DNA of 64,000 bases from Rhodocyclaceae bacterium (GCA_019455325.1 JACFMQ010000010.1:1-64000), one strand, 5' to 3'; counted from the stretch's first letter, positions 16,828-26,531 are shown. Translations and numbers: made by a program. The notes: generated by a model from the sequence alone, not told the origin.

Positions 16828-18276
16828 ATGCAGCTCGATCTCGAAAAAATGAACAGGGGTCTGTACATCGGCGGTGCGTGGCGTGCCGCCGAGGACGGTT
16901 CGCTCTTTGACGTCCTGGACCCGGCCACGGAAGAAACCATCGCCCGCGTTTCCGATGCGACGGTCGGGGACGCGATGGCGGCAGTCGATGCCGCATACGG
17001 AGCGGCCGCGGGCTGGGCCGCCACGCCGCCGCGCGAACGCAGCGAGGTGCTGCGCCGCGCCTTCGAATTGATGGTGGCGGAAAAGGACGCGCTGGCCCGG
17101 CTGATCACCCTCGAAAGCGGGAAGGCGCTCTCCGAAGCCAGGGGGGAGGTGCTGTATGCCGCCGAATTCCTGCGCTGGTTTTCCGAGGAGGCGGTGCGGG
17201 TGATCGGAGAAATCTCGGTCGCCCCCAGCGGCAACAACCGCATCGTCGTTCAGCGGCAGCCGATCGGGATTTCCGTGTTCGTCACGCCGTGGAATTTCCC
17301 GGCCGCGATGGCGACGCGGAAAATCGCTCCCGCCCTTGCCGCCGGCTGCACCACGGTGCTGAAGCCGGCCAAGGAGACCCCGCTTACGGCGCTGGCCATG
17401 GCCGCGATCTTCGAACGGGCCGGCGTGCCGCTAGGCGTGGTCAATACCATTCCGACGCGCCGCTCTTCGAGCGTGGTCGCCGCCATGCTCAAGGATCCGC
17501 GCGTCCGCAAATTCTCGTTTACCGGCTCGACAGAGACTGGCCGGCGTCTTCTCGCCCAGGCCGCAGAGAACGTCGTCAAGTGCTCGATGGAACTCGGCGG
17601 CAACGCGCCGTTCATCGTCTTTGCCGATGCCGACCTCGATGCCGCGGTATCCGCGGCCATGATCGCCAAGCTCCGCAACGGCGGCGAGTCCTGTACTGCG
17701 GCCAACCGCTTCTACGTCGAAAAACCCGTGGCCAGGGAGTTCGCCGACAGGCTGGCCGCGGCCATGGCCGGCGTGAAGATCGGTCACGGCCTCGACGACG
17801 GTGTCCAGCTCGGTCCGATGGTCAATGCGGCGACTCGGGACAAGGTCGCCTCTCTGGTGAAGGGGGCGATCGCCGAGGGGGCGACGCTGATCGCCGGCGG
17901 CAAGGCGCCGGACGGTCCGGGCTACTTCTACGAGCCGACCGTGCTTGCCGACGTGGCCGTCGATGCAACGATCCTGCGCGAAGAAATCTTCGGCCCGGTC
18001 GCGCCCATCGCGACCTTCGAGGGCGAGGAGCAGGCTGTGGCCCTGGCCAACGCAACGGACTTCGGCCTAGTGTCCTTCGTCCATACGCGGGACCTGGCCA
18101 AGGCCCTGCGCGTCGCCGACCGGATCGAGTCCGGCATGGTCGGCATCAACCGGGGCGTGGTTTCCGACCCCGCCGCGCCGTTCGGCGGCTGGAAGCAAAG
18201 CGGCGTCGGCCGGGAAGGCGCTCATGACGGCCTGCTCGAATACCTGGAATCGAAGTACATCGCGGTGAGCTGGTGA
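16828..18276 (+). CDS. NAD(P)-dependent aldehyde dehydrogenase, succinate-semialdehyde dehydrogenase-like
   Basis: A 482-residue ALDH-superfamily enzyme of usual length. The coenzyme-binding segment includes TPWNFPAAM and FTGSTETGRRLL, the general base glutamate is in MELGGNAPF, and the catalytic cysteine is in NGGESCTAANRF. The C-terminus PFGGWKQSGVGREG is typical of the GabD/succinate-semialdehyde branch. It is the first gene after the TetR copy 2 control region. It would oxidise an aldehyde or semialdehyde product of the pathway to an acid. Its exact substrate is not evident. Confidence 0.9.
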   Translation: MQLDLEKMNRGLYIGGAWRAAEDGSLFDVLDPATEETIARVSDATVGDAMAAVDAAYGAAAGWAATPPRERSEVLRRAFELMVAEKDALARLITLESGKALSEARGEVLYAAEFLRWFSEEAVRVIGEISVAPSGNNRIVVQRQPIGISVFVTPWNFPAAMATRKIAPALAAGCTTVLKPAKETPLTALAMAAIFERAGVPLGVVNTIPTRRSSSVVAAMLKDPRVRKFSFTGSTETGRRLLAQAAENVVKCSMELGGNAPFIVFADADLDAAVSAAMIAKLRNGGESCTAANRFYVEKPVAREFADRLAAAMAGVKIGHGLDDGVQLGPMVNAATRDKVASLVKGAIAEGATLIAGGKAPDGPGYFYEPTVLADVAVDATILREEIFGPVAPIATFEGEEQAVALANATDFGLVSFVHTRDLAKALRVADRIESGMVGINRGVVSDPAAPFGGWKQSGVGREGAHDGLLEYLESKYIAVSW

Positions 18277-18453
18277 ACGGACGTGCCGTTCGCGCTTGCG
18301 TGGCGGCCGGTGCGTCACCGAGAACTCTCGGAAGCTCCATGGAGACACCCTGCCGGCGGCGGCCTGGATCGTTCGCGCCGTCGGTGGAGCGAAAGAGGCG
18401 TTGAAGGTCGGCGCCATTTAGTTTGTTGATGCAAAAAACCAAAGGAGGGACAG

Positions 18454-20100
18454 ATGAGCGAAAAAATCGGTAGAAAGCATGTCCGCAGAAGTCTGTTGTC
18501 GTTGCTGTGTTGCTCGCTCGGTTGGGGGCAGACGGCGGCGGCGTTCGAGATTCCTGTGGAAAATCCCGATCTCAAGGTCCGGTGGGACAACACCGTGAAA
18601 TACAGCGCGGCCTATCGCCTGCACAATCCCAGCGAGCGCGTGGCCGGCGGCGCGTCCGGCGCGCCGGTGCCCGGCAGCGAGCTCGACGATGGCGACCGCA
18701 ATTTCAAGCGCGGTCTCGTCTCGAACCGCGTCGACCTGTTCTCGGAATTCGACGTCGCCTACAAGAACATGGGGCTGCGCCTGAGCGGGGCGGCCTGGTA
18801 CGACGAGGTCTATAACAGCGGCAACGACAACCGTTCGGCGACGGTGAATTCGGTCAGCGTGCCGGCCGGCCGCTTTACCTCGGGTACGCGCGACATGATG
18901 GGGCGCAAGGCCGAGCTGCTCGATGCCTTCGTCTATTTCAACAGCGATGCGATGTCCGAAACCCCGTTCACGGTGCGGCTGGGCCGGCACAGCGTGCTTT
19001 ACGGGGAGACGCTGTTCTTCGGCGCCAATGGCATTGCCGGCACCCAGGCGCCGATCGATACGATCAAACTCCTTTCGGTCCCCGGCTCGCAGTTCAAGGA
19101 GATCATCCGCCCGGTCGGCCAGGTGTCGACCCAGATCCAGCTTTCTTCCAGTATTTCCCTGGGGGGCTACTACCAGTTCGAGTGGGAGAAAAGCCGTCTG
19201 CCCGCCTCCGGCTCCTTCCTGAGCGACCTCGACTTTTTCGGAGCGGGTCGGGAGACGGTCCTGGGCTGGAACTACGCCGGAGAAGATAAGCCGGACAGCG
19301 CACAGGGCGGTCTTCAGCTCAGGTTCAAGCCGCGCTCCGGAGACACCGAATACGGTTTTTACGCGGCTCGCTACAACGAAAAAGGGCCGATGCTGATGTT
19401 CGATCCCCGGCCGTTCGTGAACCAGTACCGACTCGTCTATCCGGAAAAGATCAAGACCGTCGGCGCAAGTTTCAGCACCGTGCTCGCCGACGTGAACGTT
19501 TCCGGCGAAGTGTCGTACCGCTGGAACGCGCCGCTGGTCTCCGGGCCGCAACTGGATATCGGCTTTCTCGGGAACGGCACGAACAATCCGCTCTACGCGG
19601 TCGGCAAGACGGTCCACCTGAACCTGTCCGGGATTTACCTGCTGGGCAAGAGTGCGCTGTGGGATGGCGCGGAACTGCTCGGGGAAATCGCCTGGAACCG
19701 CACCCTGTCCGTAGACAAGAATCCGCTGGCGCTGGATGCCAACGTCACCCGGGATGCCACCGCGCTGCGGATGATCTTCACTCCCCAGTATTTCCAGGTG
19801 GCGCCCGGCCTCGACCTCTCGGTCCCGATCGGCATCGGCTGGAATCCGAGCGGACGCTCGTCGGCCGTCGAAAAGTTCAACGGCGGCGTCCGCCACGGCG
19901 GCGACGTCAGCATCGGGGTCAAGGGGGACTATCAGAAGAAATGGCGGATGGCGCTGAACTACACCCATTACTTCGGCAAGGAGGATGCGTTCCTGACGCC
20001 GAACACCGTCGACCCCGCCCACGGCCCGTTCATGCGGACCGGCGCCCAGTCGCTGCGCGACCGCGACTTCATTTCCTTCACGGTGCAAACCACTTTCTGA
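18454..20100 (+). CDS. DUF1302-family outer-membrane protein
   Basis: A 548-residue exported protein with an N-terminal signal peptide (about residues 1-30, ending TAAAF) and a body rich in alternating hydrophobic and aromatic beta strands ending in Phe (TVQTTF), as in outer-membrane beta barrels. It belongs to the DUF1302 family, which is regularly encoded beside DUF1329, YCF48-like and RND genes in proteobacteria that degrade steroids and other hydrophobic compounds. It has the ribosome-binding site AAAGGAGG. The preceding 177-bp gap contains small palindromes but no clear promoter, so it may be read from the aldehyde dehydrogenase promoter. A role in passage of a hydrophobic compound is inferred from context. 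Confidence 0.85.
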   Translation: MSEKIGRKHVRRSLLSLLCCSLGWGQTAAAFEIPVENPDLKVRWDNTVKYSAAYRLHNPSERVAGGASGAPVPGSELDDGDRNFKRGLVSNRVDLFSEFDVAYKNMGLRLSGAAWYDEVYNSGNDNRSATVNSVSVPAGRFTSGTRDMMGRKAELLDAFVYFNSDAMSETPFTVRLGRHSVLYGETLFFGANGIAGTQAPIDTIKLLSVPGSQFKEIIRPVGQVSTQIQLSSSISLGGYYQFEWEKSRLPASGSFLSDLDFFGAGRETVLGWNYAGEDKPDSAQGGLQLRFKPRSGDTEYGFYAARYNEKGPMLMFDPRPFVNQYRLVYPEKIKTVGASFSTVLADVNVSGEVSYRWNAPLVSGPQLDIGFLGNGTNNPLYAVGKTVHLNLSGIYLLGKSALWDGAELLGEIAWNRTLSVDKNPLALDANVTRDATALRMIFTPQYFQVAPGLDLSVPIGIGWNPSGRSSAVEKFNGGVRHGGDVSIGVKGDYQKKWRMALNYTHYFGKEDAFLTPNTVDPAHGPFMRTGAQSLRDRDFISFTVQTTF

Positions 20101-20113
20101 CGAGGAGACAGAA

Positions 20114-21475
20114 ATGCTGAGAAGAACTTTCATCGCCTCGGCGATCGCCACCGTATGGGCGATGGCGGCGCCGGCCTACGCTGCAGCGACCGCCGAAGAA
20201 GCGGCCGCGCTCAAATCCGGCCTGACTCCCTTCGGAGCCGAAAGGGCCGGGAACAAGGCCGGAACGATCCCGGCATGGGATGGCGGCATGACCAAGCCTC
20301 CGGCGGGCTATGAGCCTGGCGCGCCGCGTCCGGACCCGTTCGCCGGCGAAAAGCCGATCCTGCAGATTTCCGCAAAGAACCTGGATCAGCACAAGGACCG
20401 TCTTTCCGACGGCGTTCAGGAGATGCTGCGCAAATATCCGGACAGCAATCGTCTGGACGTGTATGCGACCCACCGCACCGCCGCTGCGCCCCAGTGGGTT
20501 TACGACAACACCTTGGCCAACGCGACGCGCGCGAAGGCGACCCAGGGCGGGAACAACATCGAGAATGCCTTCGGCGGCATTCCGTTTCCGATCCCGAAAT
20601 CCGGCGCCGAGGCCATGTGGAACCATCTGCTGCGCTGGCGCGGAGAATCGGCCGAAAGCGCCTTCCGCATCTGGATCGGCAACGCCGACGGCAGCCGGAC
20701 CATGGCGGTCGAGGCAAAGGACGACCATCAGTTTCCGTACTACCGGAAAGACGGCTCGCCGGAAAAATTCTCCGGCATCTACTGGATGTTCCGCCAGGTG
20801 CAGACCAACCCGCCCTTCAAGGCCGGCGAATCGATGCTGCTGCACGACCCGGTGGACCAGGTCGGAGAAGGGCGCAAGGCATGGCAGTACCTGGCCGGCC
20901 AGCGCCGCGTCAGGCGTGCGCCGACGATTGCCTTCGATACGCCGGATTTCGTCGCTTCCGGCCAGGGATATTTCGACGAGGTGTTCATGTTCCTGGGGTC
21001 GTTGGAGCGCTACGAGTGGAAGCTCGTCGGCAAGAGGGAGATTTACGTCCCGTACAACAACAATCGCTTCCAGCTGGCCAAGACCGCGGAAGTATTCTCT
21101 CCTCACCACCTGAACCCGGACAAGCTGCGCTGGGAGCTGCATCGGGTGTGGGTCGTGGAGGCGAACCTGGCGCCCGGCAAGCGCCACGTGGTGCCGAAGC
21201 GCCGCTTCTACCTGGACGAGGACACCTGGGCGGTGCTGCTGGCGGACGGTTATGACGCGGAAGGCAAGCTGTGGCGCACCCAGCAGTCGGTTCCCTTCGT
21301 CGCCCCGGAGATTCCCGCCGTGGTGACCCAGACCTTCGCCACGTTCAACCTGCTTGCCGGGACGTGGATGGTGAACAACCTCTACAACGAGCTGCCGACC
21401 CAATACAAGGTCGTCCCTCGCCGGCCGGACGCCTATTTCTCTCCGGATGCCCTGGCCGGCGCCGGGGTGCGCTGA
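20114..21475 (+). CDS. DUF1329-family periplasmic or outer-membrane lipid-binding-like protein
   Basis: A 453-residue protein with a signal peptide (MLRRTFIASAIATVWAMAAPAYAA). Family features include LKSGLTPFGAERAGNKAGTIP near the N-terminus and the repeated aromatic YxxxRRxPRFAFDTP-like segment around residue 270. DUF1329 proteins are thought to have a LolA/LolB-like fold and always travel with DUF1302. It begins 13 bp after the DUF1302 stop behind GAGGAGACAG. The pair may form a periplasm-to-outer-membrane carrier for a hydrophobic ligand; this has not been shown directly. Confidence 0.87.
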   Translation: MLRRTFIASAIATVWAMAAPAYAAATAEEAAALKSGLTPFGAERAGNKAGTIPAWDGGMTKPPAGYEPGAPRPDPFAGEKPILQISAKNLDQHKDRLSDGVQEMLRKYPDSNRLDVYATHRTAAAPQWVYDNTLANATRAKATQGGNNIENAFGGIPFPIPKSGAEAMWNHLLRWRGESAESAFRIWIGNADGSRTMAVEAKDDHQFPYYRKDGSPEKFSGIYWMFRQVQTNPPFKAGESMLLHDPVDQVGEGRKAWQYLAGQRRVRRAPTIAFDTPDFVASGQGYFDEVFMFLGSLERYEWKLVGKREIYVPYNNNRFQLAKTAEVFSPHHLNPDKLRWELHRVWVVEANLAPGKRHVVPKRRFYLDEDTWAVLLADGYDAEGKLWRTQQSVPFVAPEIPAVVTQTFATFNLLAGTWMVNNLYNELPTQYKVVPRRPDAYFSPDALAGAGVR

Positions 21476-21560
21476 GCCGGTACGAAAACAAGCACCTAAA
21501 ACCACAATGGATTCGGGAGCGGGGGACGGTCCCCCGCATCCCGGGCGGAGGAGCAATGAT

Positions 21561-22649
21561 ATGCATCTTGATGACAAGAGGTGCCTGACGAGGCTCGGGT
21601 ACGTCATGATCGTCGGTATGGCGGCGGTCTGCCCGCCGGTTCACGCTGCGCTCGATGTACTGGAACGGCCGGCATTGTCGCGGACGAACGAGCGGGCGGT
21701 GACGTCGGTCGTTCTGGCGATCGATAAGGCGGGTGCGCGGCTCAATGCCGTTGGCGAGCGCGGGCTGGTGCTGTATTCGGACGACGAGGGAGCGCACTGG
21801 CAGCAGGCAAGCGTGCCCGTCAGCGTCACCCTGACCAGCGTCGCATTCTCGGATGCGCAGACCAGTTGGGCGGTGGGCCACAGCGGCGTCGTTCTGCGCA
21901 GCGACGATGGCGGCCGGACGTGGAGCAAAGTGCTCGACGGCAAGCAGGCCGCGGCCCTGGTGGCGGAATCCGCGCAGGTCGCAGGAGCGGACCCGCAACT
22001 GGCTGCCGATGCCGCGCGTCTGGTGGCCGACGGGCCGGACAAGCCTTTTCTCGGCATCCACTTCATCGACAAGGAACACGGTTTTCTTGTCGGGGCCTAT
22101 GGGCTTCTTTTCGCGACCTCGGACGGCGGCCGGACCTGGCAGCCTCGACTGGACCGGATCGACAATCCGAAGGGGCTGCATCTCTACAGCATTCTGGCGA
22201 CCGGCGAAGCGATCTGGCTGGCCGGCGAACAGGGGGCCCTGTTCGTATCACGGGATCGCGGCGCTTCGTTCCGATCCGTCGCCACGCCCTATCAGGGGAC
22301 GTATTTCGGCATGGTCTCCGCCGGCAGGAATCTCGTCGTCTTCGGCATGCGCGGCAATGCCTACTGGTCCGGAGATGAGGGAAGCACGTGGGAAAAATGC
22401 CTCGTCCCGACCAACGGTGCCTTGACGGCGGGGCTGCGTACGCAATCCGGCGCCGTGATGCTGACCGATGACAGCGGAAACATCTTCGTCAGCCGCGACG
22501 AGGGCCGGCGATTCGATCGGAGCCCGCTGCCGAAACAGACGCCGCTGAACGCCATTCTCGAGGTGAGCCACGGCCGGTTCCTCCTTGCCGGGGCCCGCGG
22601 CCTCGGACAGGCCAGCTTTTCACAGTCTGCTGCGGGTAATGCGCCATGA
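21561..22649 (+). CDS. YCF48-like beta-propeller protein
   Basis: A 362-residue secreted protein with a signal peptide (about residues 1-29, ending PPVHA) followed by repeated BNR/YCF48-type blades containing SDDxGxxW-like turns (SDDEGAHWQQ, SDDGGRTWSK, TSDGGRTWQP, SRDRGASF, SGDEGSTWEK, SRDEGRRF). I chose the ATG at 21561 because it follows GGAGGAGCAATGAT and starts directly with a signal peptide. It overlaps the RND gene by four bases (ATGA). Such proteins accompany RND permeases of this module and may be periplasmic partners of the pump. Confidence 0.88.
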   Translation: MHLDDKRCLTRLGYVMIVGMAAVCPPVHAALDVLERPALSRTNERAVTSVVLAIDKAGARLNAVGERGLVLYSDDEGAHWQQASVPVSVTLTSVAFSDAQTSWAVGHSGVVLRSDDGGRTWSKVLDGKQAAALVAESAQVAGADPQLAADAARLVADGPDKPFLGIHFIDKEHGFLVGAYGLLFATSDGGRTWQPRLDRIDNPKGLHLYSILATGEAIWLAGEQGALFVSRDRGASFRSVATPYQGTYFGMVSAGRNLVVFGMRGNAYWSGDEGSTWEKCLVPTNGALTAGLRTQSGAVMLTDDSGNIFVSRDEGRRFDRSPLPKQTPLNAILEVSHGRFLLAGARGLGQASFSQSAAGNAP

Positions 22650-25063
22650 ACTGCGATACCTCTCTTGCCGAACACCCCGTGATCCGCGACATCAAGGATT
22701 TCGACGTCTACTCCGGCAATTTCGTCGAACGGGCCTTCTTCAATCACCGCCTGGTGGTCATGGTGGTCTGCCTGCTGCTGACCTTGATCCTGGGTTTCCA
22801 GGCCCTGGGGCTGAAGCTGAATGCCAGCTTCGAAAAGATGATTCCGGCGCACCACCCCTACATCCTCAATTACTTCGAGAACCGCCAGGATCTGGCCGGC
22901 TTGGGGAACAGCGTCCGCATCGCGGTGGAGGCGGTCGACGGCAGCATTTTCAGCGCCGGCTACCTGGAGACGCTGCGTCGACTCAACGACGAGCTGTTCC
23001 TGCTGCCCGGCGTCGACCGTCCTTACATGAAATCCCTGTGGACGCCCTCGACGCGCTGGGTCGGCGTTACGGAGGACGGACTCGACGGCGGGCCGGTCAT
23101 TCCGGACGACTACGACGGCAGCAGCGCCAGCCTCGACCAGTTGCGGCAGAACGTCGAGCGTTCGGGCGAGATCGGGCAACTGGTTGCCGCCAACTATGCT
23201 TCCAGCGTCATTTTCCTGCCGCTGAACGACGTCGCGGCGGACGGCACCCGCCTCGACTACCACGAATTTTCCAGGAAGCTCGAAGAGCTGCGGGCGAAGC
23301 ACGAATCCGCCGGCGTCCGGATCTACATCACCGGATTTTCGAAGATCGTCGGCGATCTGATCGATGGCCTGCAGCAGGTCGTTCTTTTCTTCGCCCTGGC
23401 CATCGCCATCTGCAGCGTCGTGCTCTACGGCTACACGCGCTGCCTCAGAAGCACCGTGCTCGTGATGGCGTGCTCGCTGGTGGCGGTCATCTGGCTGCTC
23501 GGCCTGCTGCCGACCCTGGGCTACGAACTCGATCCGTATTCCGTCCTGGTGCCATTCCTCGTGTTCGCCATCGGCATGAGCCACGGCGCCCAGAAGATGA
23601 ACGGCATCATGCAGGACATCGGACGCGGCACGCACCGGCTGGTGGCGGCGCGCTATACCTTCCGCCGCCTTTTCCTGGCCGGCCTGACCGCCCTGCTCGC
23701 CGATGCGGTGGGCTTCGCGGTGCTGATGATCATCGACATCCCGGTGATCAAGGATCTGGCGATCACCGCCAGCATGGGGGTCGGAACGCTCATTTTCACC
23801 AACCTGGTATTGCTGCCCGTTTTCCTTTCCTACACCGGGGTCAGCGCAGCGGCTGCGAAGCGCAGCCTGAAGGAAGAATGCGCGGACAGGGAGGACCGGG
23901 CGCATCGCAAGCACCCGCTCTGGGCCTTCCTCGATCTGTTCACCCGACGCAAGTGGGCGACCGTCGCCGTCGTCGTTTCGATGATCCTTGGCGGCTTCGG
24001 CTTCGTGGTCAGCCTGCAGTTGAAAGTCGGCGATCTCGATCCGGGAGCGCCGGAACTGCGGCCGGACTCCCGCTACAACCGCGACAATGCGTTCATGGTG
24101 GCGAACTACGCGGCAAGCAGCGACGTTTTCGTGGTGATGGTGAGGACGCCCGAGTTCCAGTGCGTCAGGTACGAGACGCTGAGCGACGTCGATGCCCTGG
24201 AGTCGGAGCTGCAGCAACTGCCCGGCGTGGAGTCCACCAATTCCTTCGCGGCCCTGAGCAAGCGGGCTGCCGCAGGCATGAACGAGGGCAGTCTCAAGTG
24301 GTACGAGCTCCCGCGCACGCAGGACATGCTGAACGCGATCGCAACGCGGGCGCCGAGGGAGTTGTTCAACCAGAAGTGCGATCTCTTGAGCGTCTATGTC
24401 TTCCTGAAGGATCACAAGGCCGAAACGCTCGACGCGGTCGTGCGCACGGTCGAGTCCTTCGCCCAGCGGAACGACACGAAGGAAGTCCGCTTCCTCAATG
24501 CGGCGGGCAACGCCGGCATCGAGGCCGCGACCAACATCGTCGTCAGGAAGGCCAACGTCCAGATGCTCCTGCTCGTCTATGCGGCGGTGATCGTGCTCGC
24601 CTTCATCACTTTCCGCTCCTGGCGGGCCGTGGTGTGCGCCGTGCTGCCGCTGATGCTCACGTCGATCCTCTGCGAGGCGCTGATGGTCTTCCTGGGGATC
24701 GGCGTCAAGGTGGCGACCCTGCCGGTCATCGCCCTGGGCGTGGGGATCGGCGTCGACTACGCGCTGTATATCCTGACGGTCACGCTGGCGCGCCTGCGGG
24801 AGGGGATGAGCCTGTCCGAAGCCTATTACAGGGCGCTGCTGTTCACCGGAAAGGTCGTCGCCCTGACCGGCATCACCCTGGGCGTGGCCGTCGCGACCTG
24901 GGTGGCGTCCCCCATCAAATTCCAGGCCGACATGGGAATCCTGCTCGGCTTCATGTTCGTCTGGAACATGCTGGGGGCCGGCATCCTGCTGCCGGCGCTC
25001 GGCCATTTTCTGCTCAAGCCTGCCCGGCAGGCTGCGGTGGCGGGGGCCGGCGCGATGCCGTGA
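22646..25063 (+). CDS. RND/MMPL-family transporter
   Basis: An 805-residue inner-membrane permease with twelve predicted helices in the RND arrangement: one helix near residue 35, a large periplasmic loop, a block of five helices about 245-405, a second loop, and a final block about 640-795. Conserved features include FLVFAIGMSHGAQ and the matching VIALGVGIGVDYALYI in the second half. It belongs to the MMPL/SSD-like branch (as HpnN and similar lipid exporters) rather than the drug-efflux AcrB branch. It is the last gene of the module; a strong terminator follows at 25149. It probably moves a hydrophobic substrate in concert with the DUF1302/DUF1329 proteins. Confidence 0.9.
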   Translation: MNCDTSLAEHPVIRDIKDFDVYSGNFVERAFFNHRLVVMVVCLLLTLILGFQALGLKLNASFEKMIPAHHPYILNYFENRQDLAGLGNSVRIAVEAVDGSIFSAGYLETLRRLNDELFLLPGVDRPYMKSLWTPSTRWVGVTEDGLDGGPVIPDDYDGSSASLDQLRQNVERSGEIGQLVAANYASSVIFLPLNDVAADGTRLDYHEFSRKLEELRAKHESAGVRIYITGFSKIVGDLIDGLQQVVLFFALAIAICSVVLYGYTRCLRSTVLVMACSLVAVIWLLGLLPTLGYELDPYSVLVPFLVFAIGMSHGAQKMNGIMQDIGRGTHRLVAARYTFRRLFLAGLTALLADAVGFAVLMIIDIPVIKDLAITASMGVGTLIFTNLVLLPVFLSYTGVSAAAAKRSLKEECADREDRAHRKHPLWAFLDLFTRRKWATVAVVVSMILGGFGFVVSLQLKVGDLDPGAPELRPDSRYNRDNAFMVANYAASSDVFVVMVRTPEFQCVRYETLSDVDALESELQQLPGVESTNSFAALSKRAAAGMNEGSLKWYELPRTQDMLNAIATRAPRELFNQKCDLLSVYVFLKDHKAETLDAVVRTVESFAQRNDTKEVRFLNAAGNAGIEAATNIVVRKANVQMLLLVYAAVIVLAFITFRSWRAVVCAVLPLMLTSILCEALMVFLGIGVKVATLPVIALGVGIGVDYALYILTVTLARLREGMSLSEAYYRALLFTGKVVALTGITLGVAVATWVASPIKFQADMGILLGFMFVWNMLGAGILLPALGHFLLKPARQAAVAGAGAMP

Positions 25064-25148
25064 TCGTTGGCTTTCCCCGGTTCGGTGCATTCTCCTCCGC
25101 GACTCTAGGCCCTGGCCCTGATCGCAGCCCGAAAGATGAACCGGAGTT

Positions 25149-25175
25149 CGGCCCGCTGCAGCGGGCCGTTTTTTT
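25149..25175 (+). terminator. Rho-independent terminator after the RND gene
   Basis: CGGCCCGCTGCAGCGGGCCG is a perfect 20-bp palindrome followed by seven T residues. It closes the catabolic/transport transcription unit. Confidence 0.85.
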
Positions 25176-25181
25176 CGTTCC

Positions 25182-25211
25182 GGCAGCCTCGATCGAGGCT
25201 GCCGCTCCTAC
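25182..25211. repeat. REP-like palindrome with GTAGGAGC head
   Basis: A 22-bp perfect palindrome (25182-25203) is flanked on the minus strand by the head GTAGGAGC (25204-25211). This layout, a GTAG-headed stem-loop next to a gene end, resembles REP/REPIN sequences of Pseudomonas and related bacteria. It touches the stop of the nitroreductase gene. Confidence 0.5.
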
Positions 25212-25864
25212 ACCTCGGAAATCACCATCTCCGCCGGCAGCCGCGACTTCGGCAGCTTCGCGTTGAAGTCCTCCGCGCTCCGGTAGCCGAGCGCGACGAG
25301 CACGATGCTCCTGAGCCCCTTGTCGGGCAGGCCCAGCTCCTCGTCGAGCACCGCCGGGTCGAAGCCCTCGATCGGCGTCGCGTCGATCTCCAGCGCGGCG
25401 GCGCCCAGCAGCAGCGTGCCGAGCGCGAGGTAGACCTGCTTCTCCGTCCACGCCCGCATGTCCTGCGGATCGGCGCGATGCAGTCCGACGTAGAAGCTGC
25501 GCCCCTTGCTCTGCATTTCCTTGCCTTCCGGCGTCGGGAAGCGCCCGTCGCGCTCTTCCTGCGCGAGCAGCGCCGCGACGTGGGCGTCGTCGATGGTGGT
25601 GCGCGCGCAGAGCGCGACCACGTGCGAAGCGTTGAGGATCTTGGCGCCGTTCGCGGCGTAGGGGCCGGCGCTGGCCGCCCTGGCGACGCGCTGCCTGGCG
25701 GCGTCCGTGGCGGCGATGAAGTAGTGCCAGGGCTGCGAGTTGACGGAGGAGGGCGCGTAGCGCAGCAGCGTCTTGAGCTGTTCGACCTGCTCGGCGGGAA
25801 TCCTGCGGGTGGGATCGTAGGCCTTGCAGGCGTGGCGGGTCTTGGCGATGCGGGCGATGTCCAT
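25208..25864 (-). CDS. nfsB: oxygen-insensitive NAD(P)H nitroreductase NfsB
   Basis: A 218-residue FMN-dependent nitroreductase, within one residue of the 217-residue E. coli NfsB. Matching blocks include PSSVNSQPWHYFIA, NASHVVALCA, EKQVYLALGTLLLGAAAL, PIEGFDPAVLD and the C-terminal LPKSRLPAEM. The start at 25864 gives MDIARIAKTRHACKAYD, which aligns with the NfsB N-terminus; an upstream ATG at 25912 would add an unrelated leader. It reduces nitroaromatics and quinones with NAD(P)H. It is a monocistronic gene convergent with the transport module and not evidently part of it. Confidence 0.93.
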   Translation of the reverse strand: MDIARIAKTRHACKAYDPTRRIPAEQVEQLKTLLRYAPSSVNSQPWHYFIAATDAARQRVARAASAGPYAANGAKILNASHVVALCARTTIDDAHVAALLAQEERDGRFPTPEGKEMQSKGRSFYVGLHRADPQDMRAWTEKQVYLALGTLLLGAAALEIDATPIEGFDPAVLDEELGLPDKGLRSIVLVALGYRSAEDFNAKLPKSRLPAEMVISEV

Positions 25865-25934
25865 CGATGGGGCTCCGGGGGCGTTCTGTGGAACCGCGAA
25901 TGATATTTGCACGGCGGCCGGCGCGCAGCTTTTT

Positions 25935-26531
25935 TTACACCCGGTGGACGGTGGCCGCGCGCCCGGGGACGGCTCGTCGGGACGTGGAATTCATGCTGTC
26001 GCCGCCCAGCTCCCGGAAGTGTTCGAGGAACGCCGCCTCCGCTTCGTGCGGCGCCAGGGGCTGGATGCGCGCGGGCGTCGGCATGATGCCGGCGAGCGCG
26101 GCGCAGGATTCGTCGGCATGCGGCATGAGGTCGCGCTGTTCGGTGGCGCGGGCGATCCGGTCGGCGCGTCTGATCGCGGGATCGGCGAAGTCCGCGACGC
26201 CGAAGCGTTCGCCGATGACGGCCATGACTTCGTCCTCCAACTGCGAGAACCTGGGGAAGAGCGCCTTCAGCGGTGGCGCCAGATCGCCCAGATAGGCCTT
26301 GGCGGCGTCGTGCAGCAGCGCGGCGAGCTTGAGCCGCGCGGGCGCCAGGGTGGCGACGAACAGGCTGTGCTGGGCCAGGGAATAGAAGGTTCGCGTCTGG
26401 CCGTTGAAGCGGCACTGGAAAGCGAGGCCGCGGGCGATGTCTTCGACATGCACATCCTCGATGCGCGGCGCGGCGGGATGGAAGTGCTTGCCCAGGTAGG
26501 TGTCGATGTAGGGGAGGCTGGTCGGGCGCAT
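25935..26531 (-). CDS. HD-domain phosphohydrolase
   Basis: A 198-residue metal-dependent HD-superfamily protein. Metal ligands are His55 (AQHSLFVA), the HD pair His74-Asp75 (ALLHDAAKAYLGD) and a later Asp in RRADRIAR. The spacing resembles the YfbR-like 5'-deoxynucleotidase group, but the overall similarity that I can judge is low, so I leave the substrate open. The start at 26531 is preceded on the minus strand by AGGAACCCGGATC. Confidence 0.8.
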   Translation of the reverse strand: MRPTSLPYIDTYLGKHFHPAAPRIEDVHVEDIARGLAFQCRFNGQTRTFYSLAQHSLFVATLAPARLKLAALLHDAAKAYLGDLAPPLKALFPRFSQLEDEVMAVIGERFGVADFADPAIRRADRIARATEQRDLMPHADESCAALAGIMPTPARIQPLAPHEAEAAFLEHFRELGGDSMNSTSRRAVPGRAATVHRV

